Assembly: GCA_902775475.1 (NCBI GenBank)
Contig: CACYME010000008.1
Location: 1 to 64,000, forward strand
Length of the DNA stretch: 64,000 nt
Direction: 5' to 3'
From: an uncultured Prevotellaceae bacterium
Lineage (GTDB): Bacteria > Bacteroidota > Bacteroidia > Bacteroidales > Bacteroidaceae
A model generated the notes under the pieces. The model was not told the DNA's origin. It did not search any database and saw nothing but the letters and a program-made list of their open reading frames with translations. Positions 23,301 through 33,228 of the stretch are shown piece after piece. Position 1 is the stretch's first letter, and each line of letters opens with the position of its first letter. Both the position numbers and the translations under genes were made by a program.

Positions 23301-26300
23301 TTATTTCGCTAACACTTTCCGAGTTTTTCCGCCCTGACGCAAGATGTAAAAGCCTTTTTGAGGAACTTCTTGCAGGCGTACTCCCATCAGACTATACAAC
23401 TGCACTGCATCCTCATCTATATCAGTTGCCGGCAGCAGTTCAATGCCCGACTGGATGTTGTAGCCAAAGAGCACCACCTGATTGGCACGGAACTCCTGTT
23501 CACCAGCACCCTGTGCAAGGTTGGCCTGGAAGCCGAGACATACATCCTGTGGCTTGTCGAGGGTGAAGTAGATGCCGTTGAACTTGTCGTTGTCGCCACC
23601 AGTGGCAAAGGAATGCCAGGCTATGGACTTTGTTTCGATGTCGGCAGTGGACAGCGGCTCAGAAGCAGCAAAGAGATAGGCTTGGTTGAGGTTGTAGCGC
23701 GTCTGGAAGGTGTTGCCAAAGTAGTAGCGTCCGGCATCAAGGTGCACACGCTGGTAAATGCGTGCATCGCTGAGGTCGCCGTCCTCGTTATTGTCACGGT
23801 CACCCCAAATGCCCAGCATCAGGCAGTCGTAGCCTGGATAGTGGTCGAGGCCCTGCTTCGTACCGTCGCCACCATTGGGTATGCTAAAGTTTTCCACCGT
23901 CCAGTACTTTGGCTTGGCAAAACGAGTTGTAATGCTCTGGTCTTCGCGACTGAACTGGCTGGCCTCGTGCAGCTTCTCCACGGTAAGATTAGTGGCGCCT
24001 AGCTGCTCGGGCTCTCCACCCACATTGCGACCATTCTGCAGGAAGTCGGCGATGGCTTCGCTCAGGGCATTGTAGGCCCCGCTGACGGTGTCGTAGTCGG
24101 CATTGGCGGTCACGGCCTTTGCGGTGGCTATGACGGCAGCCAGACGGTCGTAAGCCTGCTGAGAATAATAGCCAGTATTTTCGTTGATAATGACCTCAGC
24201 CAGCTGCTGTTCTACGGAAGCTACAAGTTCCTGGAGCTTGGAATAGGTGATCTCGCCGTAATAGAGCAGCTTGACGGCCTTGACGCGCACGTTGGCAGTG
24301 TTGGAATTGCTGAAGTCGGCCTGGAAGCCAAGATAGACGTTGGTGGGCTTTTCAAGCGTAAAAAAGATGCCTCGGAAGTTGCCGTCACGCGGAGCCACGC
24401 TGACCTGCTCGAAAGCGATGGAGGACTGGGTGATGTCGCTGGTGGAAAGAATCTGATCGGAGGCGAAGATATAGCTGACGTCGTTAGGCTCGAAAGCTGG
24501 ATAGGCCGCACCAAAGTAATAGCGGCCAGCAGGCAGCTCGGCCTGCTGATAGAGGCGTGCATTGCTGATGTCGTAGCCATGCTCAGGGAAGGCGCTGCTG
24601 TTCCACCACACCTCAAGGTGCAGGCAGTCGTAGCCCGGGTTGTTGTCGATGCCGGCCTGATGGTCGAAGCCGAAGTTCTCGACAGTCCAGTAGAGCGTCT
24701 CACCGAAGCGGCCGCCGTCCTGAGTCTCTTCGGTACGTGCGAAGTTGTCGGCCTCGTGGAGCACCTTGACAGTCCAGTCCTCATAGCCCGATTCTATGGG
24801 TGCTCCACCCACGTTCTTGCCGTTCTTCAGAAAGTCCTCCAAAGCCAGCAGCAGGTTCTCGTAGGCGGCATCCACCTCATCGCTGGTACCATCGATATAA
24901 GCCTCGGCCTGCTCGATGGAGGCCATCAGCTTATCTGCCGCATCCCGGCGATAGAAACCCGTATTGCCGTTGATTTTGGCCATGTCGAGCGTGAACCAAG
25001 CACGCTCGATAAGATTAAAAAGGGCATCGTTGCTCACCATGCCATAGCTGAGCAGTTTCACTTCCTTCACGCGGAACTCCTGTTCCGTGGAACCACTGGT
25101 GAGGTCGGCCTGCCATCCGAGTACCACATCCTGCTCTTCATCGATATAGAAGCTCAGGCCAAACCATTTTCCGACGCTGGCCTGGCTGATGTGGGCGAAG
25201 GCAATGGCCTGGTCCTCAACCTCGGAAGTGGACAACGGACGTGAAGCTGCAAAGAGGTAGCTGGCCTCAGGAATATTGTAGTGTGTCTCGAGCAGCTGAC
25301 CGAAGTAGTAAGTGCCTGGCAGCAGATGTACGGTGCGGTAGATGCGGGCATTGGCGATGTCGCTCTCGATGGGTTGCACCTCCTCACTGGCCCAGCGGCC
25401 CATCATCAAGGTGTTGTGACCGGGATAGCCGTCGATGCCGTTCTTCGTGTCGCCGTTTTTCATTTGGATGGCATAGTTCTCCACCGTCCAGTTTTGGGGC
25501 GTGCCGAAGCGGGAACCCTTGTCAGAGGCAGAGAAGTCGCTGGTCTCAACAAGCTGGTCGATGGTGATGTCAGCCTCCCATCCGTCGCGGGGTACGTCGG
25601 GCTGGTTGCGGCCAGTGGTGAGCAGGGTGTTGTAGGCCTCGTTCAACCAGGCAATGACGACCTGCTGGTCGGCTTCGCTATCGCCAAGATGCTGACGGGC
25701 CTCAGCAATGGCCTCGGCAAAGGCGTTGACACCGTTCTTGCTGAAACGGCCAGTGTTGTTGCTCACCTGTGCGCGCAGCTCGATGAGCAGGGCCTCGTAG
25801 CCCTCAATGACTTCCAGAAGTGTGGCAGGAACGTCAGTACCAGGAACGAAGGTAATCTCGAAGACGGGAGCAATGTCGTTGGGCTTCGCGCCTGGCAGCT
25901 GGACGGTGACACCATGGACGGCCTGCGAGAAGCTGACATCGCCATAGCCCAACAGCTTGACGCTCTTCACCTGTCCGCTGTAATAAGGCGAGCTCTTGCC
26001 CAGGCTCTTGAAAATGAACGTATTGGTTGTGGGCCAGCGCATGATGGTGGCATAGAGCACATCGTCTTTCTGTACATAGCGCACGTCTTTCGACGAGTAG
26101 TTGTTGCCCTCGTTGAAGCCTTGTGCACTGAGGGGATTGGAAGCATCGGCCATCGGCCCCTCGCCGTAGGTCTTCCAGGGACGAGTGCCGTAAATGCTGG
26201 CCGAATTGACGTCCATCCAGGCTTTGATGCCTTCAAGGATAGCCTGCTCCTTGTCGTCGATGGTACCGTTGCTGCGAACGGGAATGCTGAGCAGCAGGTT

Positions 26301-27404
26301 GCCATTCTTCGAGACGATGTCGACCAGCATGTCGACCACCTGCTGTGCACCTTTATAGCCGCCATTGTTGTAGATATTCACGTCGTAGTGCCACGAGCCA
26401 ATGCAGGTGCACGTCTGCCAGTATTGCTCCTGGATACGGTCGGGTATGCCGCGCTCTACGTCCCAGAGCATATACTCCTTCTGCTGGGTGTTGAGCTGCT
26501 TGCCGGTGACCACCACATCACTCTGTTTATTATAATAGTGTGCAAGGATGTTCTTGCCTATCTGGTCATCACAACCATAGAAAGGCATGGCAGTGTCGTC
26601 GAAATAAATCATGTCGGGCTGATAGTCGTTGATGAGCTCCAGCACACGGTTCTGGAACTTCTGCTTGTACTGCTGCGAAGGCAGACTGGCACCGTTGCCC
26701 CAGTCCCACTGGCTGTGGATGGAGCCCGAGTTCTCCCAGCCCGAACTGTGGTCGTGGCACTGGGCATAGAGTTCCTGCGGATCCATGCCTTCCCACCACT
26801 CGCCTGTACCGTCAGCCTTTGTCAGATTGCCGTCGTACTCCTGCGAGGGTTCCAGCCATGTCCAGGCATGCGAGGCATGAATACTCACGCCCAGGGGCAG
26901 ACCCGCCTTCTTGCAGGCATCGCTCCAGCCTTTGATGATGTCTTTCTTCGGACCGACATTGACCGAGTTCCACTCTTGATAGGGTGAGTTCCAAAGGTCG
27001 AAATTGTCGTGGTGATTGGCGAGGGCCATGAAATAGCGGGCACCCACACTCTTGTAGAGGTTGACCAACTGTTCGGGATCCCAGCTTTGGGCTTTCCAAT
27101 CGTTGCAGAGGTCTTTCAGACCGAACACTGCAGGGTCGCCAAAGTGCTGCCAATGCCACTGGTTCTGACCAGAGCCATCGTAATACATAAAGCGGGCATA
27201 CCAGTCACCGTCCTCGGCATGGCACTGCGGGCCCCAGTGTGCCCAGATGCCGAACTTAGCATCCTTAAACCATTCTGGACATTCCCAGGCTCCGAGCGAC
27301 TCCCAGTCGGGGGTGTAGGTACCTTGCTGAACAGGCACATCCGGCAACTGTGCATTGACTGTCATGCTGGCAGCCAATAACAAATAGGTTAGTGTTTTCT
27401 TCAT
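23301..27404 (-). CDS. Alpha-L-fucosidase (GH29) with three repeated C-terminal modules
   Basis: The protein has 1367 aa with a signal peptide ending near VNAQ. The GH29 catalytic domain (about 30-500) has WFKDAKFGIWAHWGPQCHAE, ALANHHDNFDLWNS and the nucleophile segment MIYFDDTAMPF (D269 likely). After it come three copies of a unit made of a helical FIVAR-like linker (for example NTGRFSKNGVNAFAEAI) and a beta-rich module with the signature LFAAS..LSTS..., centred near residues 720, 970 and 1240. The last 50 residues (LYSLMGVRLQEVPQKGFYIL) look like a type IX sorting tail. It would hydrolyse terminal alpha-L-fucose on the cell surface. It is divergent from an AraC regulator. Confidence 0.9.
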   Translation of the reverse strand: MKKTLTYLLLAASMTVNAQLPDVPVQQGTYTPDWESLGAWECPEWFKDAKFGIWAHWGPQCHAEDGDWYARFMYYDGSGQNQWHWQHFGDPAVFGLKDLCNDWKAQSWDPEQLVNLYKSVGARYFMALANHHDNFDLWNSPYQEWNSVNVGPKKDIIKGWSDACKKAGLPLGVSIHASHAWTWLEPSQEYDGNLTKADGTGEWWEGMDPQELYAQCHDHSSGWENSGSIHSQWDWGNGASLPSQQYKQKFQNRVLELINDYQPDMIYFDDTAMPFYGCDDQIGKNILAHYYNKQSDVVVTGKQLNTQQKEYMLWDVERGIPDRIQEQYWQTCTCIGSWHYDVNIYNNGGYKGAQQVVDMLVDIVSKNGNLLLSIPVRSNGTIDDKEQAILEGIKAWMDVNSASIYGTRPWKTYGEGPMADASNPLSAQGFNEGNNYSSKDVRYVQKDDVLYATIMRWPTTNTFIFKSLGKSSPYYSGQVKSVKLLGYGDVSFSQAVHGVTVQLPGAKPNDIAPVFEITFVPGTDVPATLLEVIEGYEALLIELRAQVSNNTGRFSKNGVNAFAEAIAEARQHLGDSEADQQVVIAWLNEAYNTLLTTGRNQPDVPRDGWEADITIDQLVETSDFSASDKGSRFGTPQNWTVENYAIQMKNGDTKNGIDGYPGHNTLMMGRWASEEVQPIESDIANARIYRTVHLLPGTYYFGQLLETHYNIPEASYLFAASRPLSTSEVEDQAIAFAHISQASVGKWFGLSFYIDEEQDVVLGWQADLTSGSTEQEFRVKEVKLLSYGMVSNDALFNLIERAWFTLDMAKINGNTGFYRRDAADKLMASIEQAEAYIDGTSDEVDAAYENLLLALEDFLKNGKNVGGAPIESGYEDWTVKVLHEADNFARTEETQDGGRFGETLYWTVENFGFDHQAGIDNNPGYDCLHLEVWWNSSAFPEHGYDISNARLYQQAELPAGRYYFGAAYPAFEPNDVSYIFASDQILSTSDITQSSIAFEQVSVAPRDGNFRGIFFTLEKPTNVYLGFQADFSNSNTANVRVKAVKLLYYGEITYSKLQELVASVEQQLAEVIINENTGYYSQQAYDRLAAVIATAKAVTANADYDTVSGAYNALSEAIADFLQNGRNVGGEPEQLGATNLTVEKLHEASQFSREDQSITTRFAKPKYWTVENFSIPNGGDGTKQGLDHYPGYDCLMLGIWGDRDNNEDGDLSDARIYQRVHLDAGRYYFGNTFQTRYNLNQAYLFAASEPLSTADIETKSIAWHSFATGGDNDKFNGIYFTLDKPQDVCLGFQANLAQGAGEQEFRANQVVLFGYNIQSGIELLPATDIDEDAVQLYSLMGVRLQEVPQKGFYILRQGGKTRKVLAK

Positions 27405-27445
27405 AAGTTAATGATACGTTGAATGATTAGTTTTTTTTGACGGTG

Positions 27446-27453
27446 CAAAATTA
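27446..27453 (-). promoter_or_regulatory. -7 promoter element (TAATTTTG, minus strand) for GH29
   Basis: It lies 42 bases upstream of the fucosidase ATG and matches TAnnTTTG. Confidence 0.55.
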
Positions 27454-27555
27454 CAAAGTATTTCATCGTCTTGATTTCACTATATTGCACAGAAACAGGA
27501 CAATAAGAACCAAATGTTTCTTAAATCCTATTATTGTAAGCGTATTTTTGGAATT

Positions 27556-27571
27556 AGGATAATTTTATCCT
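27556..27571. promoter_or_regulatory. 16-bp perfect palindrome AGGATAATTTTATCCT
   Basis: It sits midway between the divergent GH29 and AraC promoters, where an operator for the AraC-type protein or another regulator would be expected. No binding evidence exists. Confidence 0.4.
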
Positions 27572-27615
27572 ATAAAATATTAATAATGTGATATGGTAGT
27601 TCAGATAATTCTTTA

Positions 27616-27623
27616 TACCTTTG
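27616..27623 (+). promoter_or_regulatory. -7 promoter element (TACCTTTG) for the AraC gene
   Basis: It matches the consensus and lies 40 bases before the ATG at 27664. Confidence 0.6.
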
Positions 27624-27663
27624 CACCGCCATAATCCTCCACCAACTATTATCATCCACTAAT

Positions 27664-28524
27664 ATGCAGATGCCCATAGAATCCATGAACCTGATGATGC
27701 TGAACGTCGGCATAGCCCATCACGATGCCGACTGGAACTGGCAGGACGTCAACTCACCCTTCACCCGCATATTCTATGTTGTGGAAGGCAGAGCGAGACT
27801 GCTGCTGCAGGACAGGTGTGTGACGCTCCGCCCCGACCATCTCTACATCATCCCAGCATATACGCTTCACTCGTATGAATGCAACGGACATTTCACACAT
27901 TATTATTTGCATGTGTATGAAGGCTTCAAAAACGAGCTCGATGTGGTGGAGCAGTACGACTTTCCGACCGAGGTGAAAGCCGAGGACATCGACGCCCTCC
28001 TCTTTCAGCGGATGTGCAGTCAGCAGCCACAGGCCATCCTGCCATCCAGTGACCCGCAGACTTACGACAATGTCACGCTGTTCTCAAGTTATTTGCAACG
28101 CTATCAGGACATGGAACTTTGGGAAAAGATGGAGCTGCGAGGAGCCATGTTGATGATATTCTCACGCTTCATGCGCGAGGCCGTACAACGGGTGTGGACA
28201 CACGATGAGCGCATGCAAAAGGTGCTGTCGCATATCCATTCGCACATCAGCGACACAATCGACGTAGAGGAACTGGCCGACTTGGCCTGCGCGACAAAGC
28301 CCTACCTCATCCGTTTGTTCAAGCGGGAGTTTGGCACGTCGCCCGTGCAGTTCATCAACAGGAAAAAGATAGAGCGGGCCCAGCTGCTGCTCTTCACCAC
28401 CGAGATGCCCGTGAAAGAGATAGCCTATGCCCTTGGGGTCAGTGACCACAGCTATTTCATCCGCCTGTTTCGCAAGCTTGCGGGTGTTACGCCACAAGAA
28501 TATAGAAGAAACATCAAACGATAA
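27664..28524 (+). CDS. AraC-family transcriptional regulator (cupin sensor)
   Basis: The protein has 286 aa. The N-terminal sugar-binding cupin-like domain (about 15-150; RIFYVVEGRARLLLQDR) is followed by a double HTH of the AraC type (about 190-284): IDVEELADLACATKPYLIRL and VKEIAYALGVSDHSYFIRLF. It ends GVTPQEYRRNIKR. A second possible ATG lies six codons later. The divergent position next to the GH29 fucosidase suggests it controls that gene in response to a sugar; this is inference. Confidence 0.88.
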   Translation: MQMPIESMNLMMLNVGIAHHDADWNWQDVNSPFTRIFYVVEGRARLLLQDRCVTLRPDHLYIIPAYTLHSYECNGHFTHYYLHVYEGFKNELDVVEQYDFPTEVKAEDIDALLFQRMCSQQPQAILPSSDPQTYDNVTLFSSYLQRYQDMELWEKMELRGAMLMIFSRFMREAVQRVWTHDERMQKVLSHIHSHISDTIDVEELADLACATKPYLIRLFKREFGTSPVQFINRKKIERAQLLLFTTEMPVKEIAYALGVSDHSYFIRLFRKLAGVTPQEYRRNIKR

Positions 28525-28900
28525 GGCAGAGAGAACAAATGGGGTTTCCCATGGCTGCCCAGAACAATTATGCGTTGGGGGAAAGAAAATGGTTACTGAG
28601 GGCAACTATCTGTTCAAAACAGAAAATGTATGTGTAAAGTAAGAAAAGTGACTGATAGGCAATTCTATATTTCATACAATCATTTTTGCGTGGTTACTTA
28701 CCCCCCCAAAAAAAATGGGGTTTTGTCTTGGCCGTTCCCTTGTTTTTGCTTATCTTTGCAGTCACAAGTAGAGGCGCCATAATGTGACGTCTCTACACAA
28801 ACGTATAATAGCTATATATAGAAGAAGGGTCGCTGCAGGAAGAGGCTCCCGACGAAAGAGCATCTTCGGCTGCCGACAAGACTACTGCTCATACTACGAA
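28525..28900. other. Intergenic region between two AraC genes
   Basis: It holds a C7/G4 run pair (ACCCCCCC...TGGGG, about 28700-28720) that could act as a weak terminator for the first gene, then the -7 element at 28751-28758. The stretch 28784-28900 is an in-frame but unlikely extension of the next gene. Confidence 0.5.
28751..28758 (+). promoter_or_regulatory. -7 promoter element (TATCTTTG) for the second AraC gene
   Basis: It matches the consensus. The leader to the preferred start at 28901 would be about 135 bases, unusually long for this window. Confidence 0.55.
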
Positions 28901-29773
28901 ATGTACAATTTGAAGCAATTTGGCACCGTCTATTTCAACGAGCCACTGCCAGCAGACTGGGATGGCAAGGTGTACTGCACCGACACCAACGCCGCCATGA
29001 CGCTACGCACCAACGAGACCCACGGCTATCTGGCCGCCTACACCTTCACGCTTGTGACGCAGGGCAGGCTCGACATCGTCTACAACGGCCGCGAGCTGAC
29101 GCTGCACACCGACGACCTCTACCTCTATTCGCCGGGGCTGCCGGTGACCGTGGTGGCCGCCTCGGACGACTACCGGGGCATCTGCCTGCTGGCCGACGAG
29201 CACGTGACGTTCGAGACGCCCGTCGTCCACGACCTGGTGCGGCTGGCCTACCTGCCCATCGTTCAGCTGCACGAGCCAAAGCTGACGCTGCCCCACGAGG
29301 CAGCACTGCGACTGGCCCGGAAGATGCGCGAAATCATCGACTACCTGCATTCCACCCACATCTACAAGCACCAGATTCTGCGAATGCTCTACTCCGTCTT
29401 CCTGCTCGACCTGCAGGACGTGCAGGACCAGGCCATCGACCACCGCCAGGTGCCACAGCGCGTGGAGGAGATTTTCATGGGCTTCATCCGCCTGCTGCCC
29501 GACCACTTCGCCGAGCACCACGACATCGGCTTCTATGCCGGACGGCTGAACATCTCCACGGTCTACCTCTCGCGCGTGGTGAGGCAGGTGACGGGGCGCA
29601 CGGTGATAGACTACGTGAACCAGACGCTGCTCATGGAGGCCTCGTTCCTGCTGGCAACGTCGCAGATGAGCATCGCCCAGATTGCCGACCGTCTGCACTT
29701 TGCCAGCCAGTCGAGCTTCTGCAAGTTCTTCACCCGCATGAAAGGGGTGCCGCCAAGGGCGTATAGGAGCTGA
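28901..29773 (+). CDS. AraC-family transcriptional regulator
   Basis: It has 290 aa from the ATG at 28901 (MYNLKQFGTVYFNEPLP). The frame is open from 28784, but that part is Arg/Ser-rich and unlike the family. An N-terminal sensor (about 1-165) precedes two HTH motifs: FYAGRLNISTVYLSRVVRQV and ISIAQIADRLHFASQSSFCK. The ending GVPPRAYRS is the usual AraC terminus. It lies directly upstream of the second M6 protease gene, but that gene has its own promoter. Its target is unknown. Confidence 0.82.
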   Translation: MYNLKQFGTVYFNEPLPADWDGKVYCTDTNAAMTLRTNETHGYLAAYTFTLVTQGRLDIVYNGRELTLHTDDLYLYSPGLPVTVVAASDDYRGICLLADEHVTFETPVVHDLVRLAYLPIVQLHEPKLTLPHEAALRLARKMREIIDYLHSTHIYKHQILRMLYSVFLLDLQDVQDQAIDHRQVPQRVEEIFMGFIRLLPDHFAEHHDIGFYAGRLNISTVYLSRVVRQVTGRTVIDYVNQTLLMEASFLLATSQMSIAQIADRLHFASQSSFCKFFTRMKGVPPRAYRS

Positions 29774-29827
29774 GCTGTTCTCAGAGAGTTTTACGATGAA
29801 AAAGAGCCCTAATTCAAGAATTCTTTG

Positions 29828-29835
29828 TAACTTTG
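29828..29835 (+). promoter_or_regulatory. -7 promoter element (TAACTTTG) for the second M6 gene
   Basis: It lies 25 bases before the ATG at 29861 and matches the consensus. Confidence 0.6.
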
Positions 29836-29860
29836 TACCCACAATAGTGATGGCACAACA

Positions 29861-31411
29861 ATGAAAAAGACCATTAACCTGACAATTGCCTTGCTGGCAC
29901 TGCTGCCCTTCGTGGCCCTGACCACGCAGGCAGCCGACGATGCCCCACGGCGCGGGTGCCGCGTGGGGACACCCAGTGAGCAGTTTGCACCCCACCGCGC
30001 CCAGTGGACGGCAGACAGCGACACCCCCTACATGGGCAACCGCCGGCAGCTGGTGGTGCTCGCCTCGTTTCAAGACTACGACTTCGCCGAAGGCCACGAC
30101 GCCACGCTGGCGACGTGGAACAACATCTTCAACGCCGAGGGCTACCACGAGGCCCCGTTCAAGGGCTCTGTCCACGACTATTTCCTGGCACAGAGCTACG
30201 GACAGTTCAACCTGGCGTTCGACCTGATGCTGGTGGAGCTGCCTGGCCCACGCTCGAAGTATCAAAGCACGTACAGCAACGACGAGAACTCGCAGTACAT
30301 GGTTGACGACATCGTGGACAAGCTGGAGACAGAGGGCATCGACTGGAGCCTGTACGACTGGGACGGCGACACCTTCGTCGACCAGTTGCTCATCATCTTT
30401 GCCGGCAAGGGTATGAACGACGGCGGCGGTAGCGGAACCATCTGGCCCCACCAGTGGTGGCTCAGCCAGCACATGGACCAGGAGACGACGGCCCCCAACG
30501 ACCACCGCAGCTACCGCACCGTCAGCAGCGGCGACAAGACATACTACGTAGACTGCTACTGCTGCGTGCAGGAGATGCCCCGTTCCGGTGAGCCAGGGCT
30601 GACCTTCGGCACCATCTGCCATGAATACAGCCACTGCTTCGGCTTTCCTGACTTCTATAGCGGCTCAACGCAGGTTGTGGGCAAGTGGGACCTGATGGAC
30701 TATGGCAACAACAATGGCGATGGTCTCTGCCCCTGCGGCTATTCGGCCCACGAGCGCATGCTGATGGGCTGGCTCGTGCCGACAGAGCTCACCCAGGGTG
30801 CCACCATCACGCAGATGGCTGCACTGAGCGACGAGCCGCAGGCCTACCTCGTGCGCAACAACGGTGCTGAAAACGAATACTACATCGTGGAGAACCGCCA
30901 GCAGAAGGGGTGGGACGAGAAGCTGCCGGGCAGCGGCGTCGTCATCTTCCATGTGGACTATGACAAGGCGTTATGGGAAAGCCCCTCTGCCTCTATAAAC
31001 ACATCGGCCAAGAAGCGCTACACCATTTTCCCTGCCAACGACAGCAGCAACAAAAGCGCCCAGAAGTCCTGGGCCTACCCCTACGCCATGACCAACGCCC
31101 AGGGCAAAACCTTTACGGTGAACGACAAGCTGACGAACACATCGGCTCCGGCTGCCACGCTGAACAATGCCAACGCCGACGGCCGGCTGCTGATGTCGAA
31201 GCCCATCACGCAGATAGCCGTCGATGCCAACGGGATGGCCTCGTTCGTGTTCATGGACAGCGAAGTAACGCCGGTCGACGGTGTGCCCGCCATGCAGCCC
31301 AGCCCTGAACACTGGTACTCGCCCGACGGTCGCCAGCAAGGCAAGAAGGCCACGCGGAAGGGCATATACATACACCAAGGAAAGAAAGTGGTGACAGGGG
31401 AATCGAAATAA
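29861..31411 (+). CDS. Secreted M6-family metalloprotease (short form)
   Basis: The protein has 516 aa with a signal peptide (about 1-24). The zinc motif HEYSHCFGFPD begins at H254 (E255, H258). EYYIVENRQ and PGSGVVIFHVDYD match the family and its paralogue at 385-3840. The C-terminal segment (HWYSPDGRQQGKKATRKGIY) resembles a type IX sorting domain. It lacks the Ig-like modules of the first M6 protease. It probably acts outside the cell on protein substrates. The next gene, NagX-like, begins 60 bases later without an obvious promoter. Confidence 0.9.
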   Translation: MKKTINLTIALLALLPFVALTTQAADDAPRRGCRVGTPSEQFAPHRAQWTADSDTPYMGNRRQLVVLASFQDYDFAEGHDATLATWNNIFNAEGYHEAPFKGSVHDYFLAQSYGQFNLAFDLMLVELPGPRSKYQSTYSNDENSQYMVDDIVDKLETEGIDWSLYDWDGDTFVDQLLIIFAGKGMNDGGGSGTIWPHQWWLSQHMDQETTAPNDHRSYRTVSSGDKTYYVDCYCCVQEMPRSGEPGLTFGTICHEYSHCFGFPDFYSGSTQVVGKWDLMDYGNNNGDGLCPCGYSAHERMLMGWLVPTELTQGATITQMAALSDEPQAYLVRNNGAENEYYIVENRQQKGWDEKLPGSGVVIFHVDYDKALWESPSASINTSAKKRYTIFPANDSSNKSAQKSWAYPYAMTNAQGKTFTVNDKLTNTSAPAATLNNANADGRLLMSKPITQIAVDANGMASFVFMDSEVTPVDGVPAMQPSPEHWYSPDGRQQGKKATRKGIYIHQGKKVVTGESK

Positions 31412-31471
31412 GAAACAGAACAACTCTGCCCCTGAGCTTCAAAGGAGCTGAGCGAATGCGAAGAAACTATA

Positions 31472-32563
31472 ATGAATAACACAAAAAGCAAGCGACTGCT
31501 GTCGCTCGACGTCCTGCGCGGACTGACCGTGGCGGGGATGATTCTGGTGAACAACGGCTACGGCGAGTCGTTCGAGATGCTGCGCCACTCGCGGTGGAAC
31601 GGCATGACACCCTGCGACCTAGTGTTCCCCTTCTTCCTGTTCATCATGGGTGTCTCGTGCTACATCTCGCTCAGCAAGAGTGGTTTCACGCCCACGCGAC
31701 CCGTGCTGCTGAAGGTGGTGAAGCGCACGGTGCTGCTCTTTGCCATCGGCCTGTTCATCAACTGGTTCGACCACGCCATCGAGGGCGACCTGCTCTGCTT
31801 CGGCCACCTGCGGCTGTGGGCCGTGCTGCAGCGCATTGCCCTGTGCTATTTCTTCGTGTCGCTGTTTGCCCTGTGCTGCAACCATCGCTACACGCTGCAC
31901 ACCGTCGTCGGCCTGCTCGCCGTCTATACATTTATATTATTGTGGGGCAACGGCTATGCCGAGGATGCCAGCGCGAACATCCTGGCACAAGTGGACCTGC
32001 AGCTCTTTGGCTACGACCACCTCTACCACAAGAGTCCCGTAGACCCCGAGGGGCTGGTGGGCACCATCAGCGGCGTGGCCCACGTGCTGCTGGGCTTCTG
32101 GTGCGGGCGACTGCTGAAGGGCTCCCCCAGCCGTGGGATGCTGGAGGGGACCGCCAAGGTTTTCGCCATGGGAGCCGTCTGCCTCTTCGCAGGCTATCTG
32201 CTCACCTACGGCCTGCCACTGAACAAGCGCATCTGGAGCCCCAGCTACGTACTGGTCACCTGCGGCCTCTGCTCATTGCTGCTGGGGCTCTTCATCTACG
32301 TCATCGACATCAGGCCCTGCAAATCGCAATGCTATCGCTGGCTGCAAGTCTTCGGAACGAACGCGCTGGCACTCTATGTCGGCAGTGAGCTGCTCGCCAT
32401 CGTGTTTGGCCACTTAGGCATCAGCGACGCCATCTACTCGGCCCTCCATGCCGTCATCCCCGGCCTGAAATGGGCTTCGCTGGCCTATGCCCTCGTGTTC
32501 GTGGGCATCAACTACCTGATAGGCTATATGCTTTGGAAACGACAAATATTCATTAAACTGTAA
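31472..32563 (+). CDS. NagX/HGSNAT-like membrane acetyltransferase
   Basis: The protein has 363 aa and about ten membrane segments. It opens with the family signature RLLSLDVLRGLTVAGMILVN, followed by a conserved PCDLVFPFFLFIMGVS loop. This is the DUF5009/heparan-alpha-glucosaminide N-acetyltransferase family. In lysosomes the homologue moves acetyl groups across the membrane onto terminal glucosamine of heparan, making the substrate for NAGLU. A GH89 (NAGLU-type) enzyme is encoded 11 kb upstream, so a similar pairing is plausible here. It appears to start an operon with the next two genes (5-base gap, then a 4-base overlap). Confidence 0.85.
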   Translation: MNNTKSKRLLSLDVLRGLTVAGMILVNNGYGESFEMLRHSRWNGMTPCDLVFPFFLFIMGVSCYISLSKSGFTPTRPVLLKVVKRTVLLFAIGLFINWFDHAIEGDLLCFGHLRLWAVLQRIALCYFFVSLFALCCNHRYTLHTVVGLLAVYTFILLWGNGYAEDASANILAQVDLQLFGYDHLYHKSPVDPEGLVGTISGVAHVLLGFWCGRLLKGSPSRGMLEGTAKVFAMGAVCLFAGYLLTYGLPLNKRIWSPSYVLVTCGLCSLLLGLFIYVIDIRPCKSQCYRWLQVFGTNALALYVGSELLAIVFGHLGISDAIYSALHAVIPGLKWASLAYALVFVGINYLIGYMLWKRQIFIKL

Positions 32564-32568
32564 CCACC

Positions 32569-33228
32569 ATGAAAAGAAAAGCATTCCTGTTCATGCTCAC
32601 TGCTGCCACCATGATGGCCCTGAGCAGCTGTAAGAACGACAAGCCACGCCAGGCAGAAGGCCCTGGCAACGACGACATGGAGATGGCCGACAAGTCGCTG
32701 GAAGACGAGGAAGACGGCCAGGCAGATGCACTGCCCGAACGCGGCGACTTCACTTTCAAGACCCGCATCATCATGAGCGAACCCGATGAAGAGGACGACC
32801 AGGTGGTGGAGCGCATCGTCGTGCTCATCAAGCCACGCGGCGGCAAGACCATCACCACCGAGACGCAGGGCGTGCAGCCCCTCGACACCATCAACTGGCA
32901 GGGCTTCGGAAGGATACACGAGGACGACATCAACTTCGACGGCTACCCCGACCTGATGGTCTGCGAAGGCCCCGTCAACACGTATGGCAACTTCACCTAT
33001 ACGGCCTGGCTGTGGAACCAGGAGGAGCATCAGTTCAAACTGGCCGAGGGATTCAACAAGATTTGCGACCCCGAGCTGCACCCCAAGGAGAAGACCATCA
33101 CCGGCGGCTTCCGCATGGACGACCACGAATATGACGAGGTGTGGGAGTGGATTGACGGGAAGATTACGAAGACAAAGAGCGACCTCGTAGTGTACAGCGA
33201 GATGAACGAGGAGGAGGACGAGGAATGA
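32569..33228 (+). CDS. Lipoprotein of unknown function, acidic
   Basis: The protein has 219 aa with a lipobox (MALSSC, Cys at about residue 20). The mature chain is acidic (EDEEDG, EEDDQ) and contains DDINFDGYPDLMV, a calcium-binding FG-GAP-like signature often seen in XAC2610-type proteins. It lies 5 bases after the NagX-like gene and its stop overlaps the start of the following gene by 4 bases (ATGA), so the three are co-transcribed. The role is unknown; an outer-membrane or periplasmic location is likely. Confidence 0.75.
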   Translation: MKRKAFLFMLTAATMMALSSCKNDKPRQAEGPGNDDMEMADKSLEDEEDGQADALPERGDFTFKTRIIMSEPDEEDDQVVERIVVLIKPRGGKTITTETQGVQPLDTINWQGFGRIHEDDINFDGYPDLMVCEGPVNTYGNFTYTAWLWNQEEHQFKLAEGFNKICDPELHPKEKTITGGFRMDDHEYDEVWEWIDGKITKTKSDLVVYSEMNEEEDEE

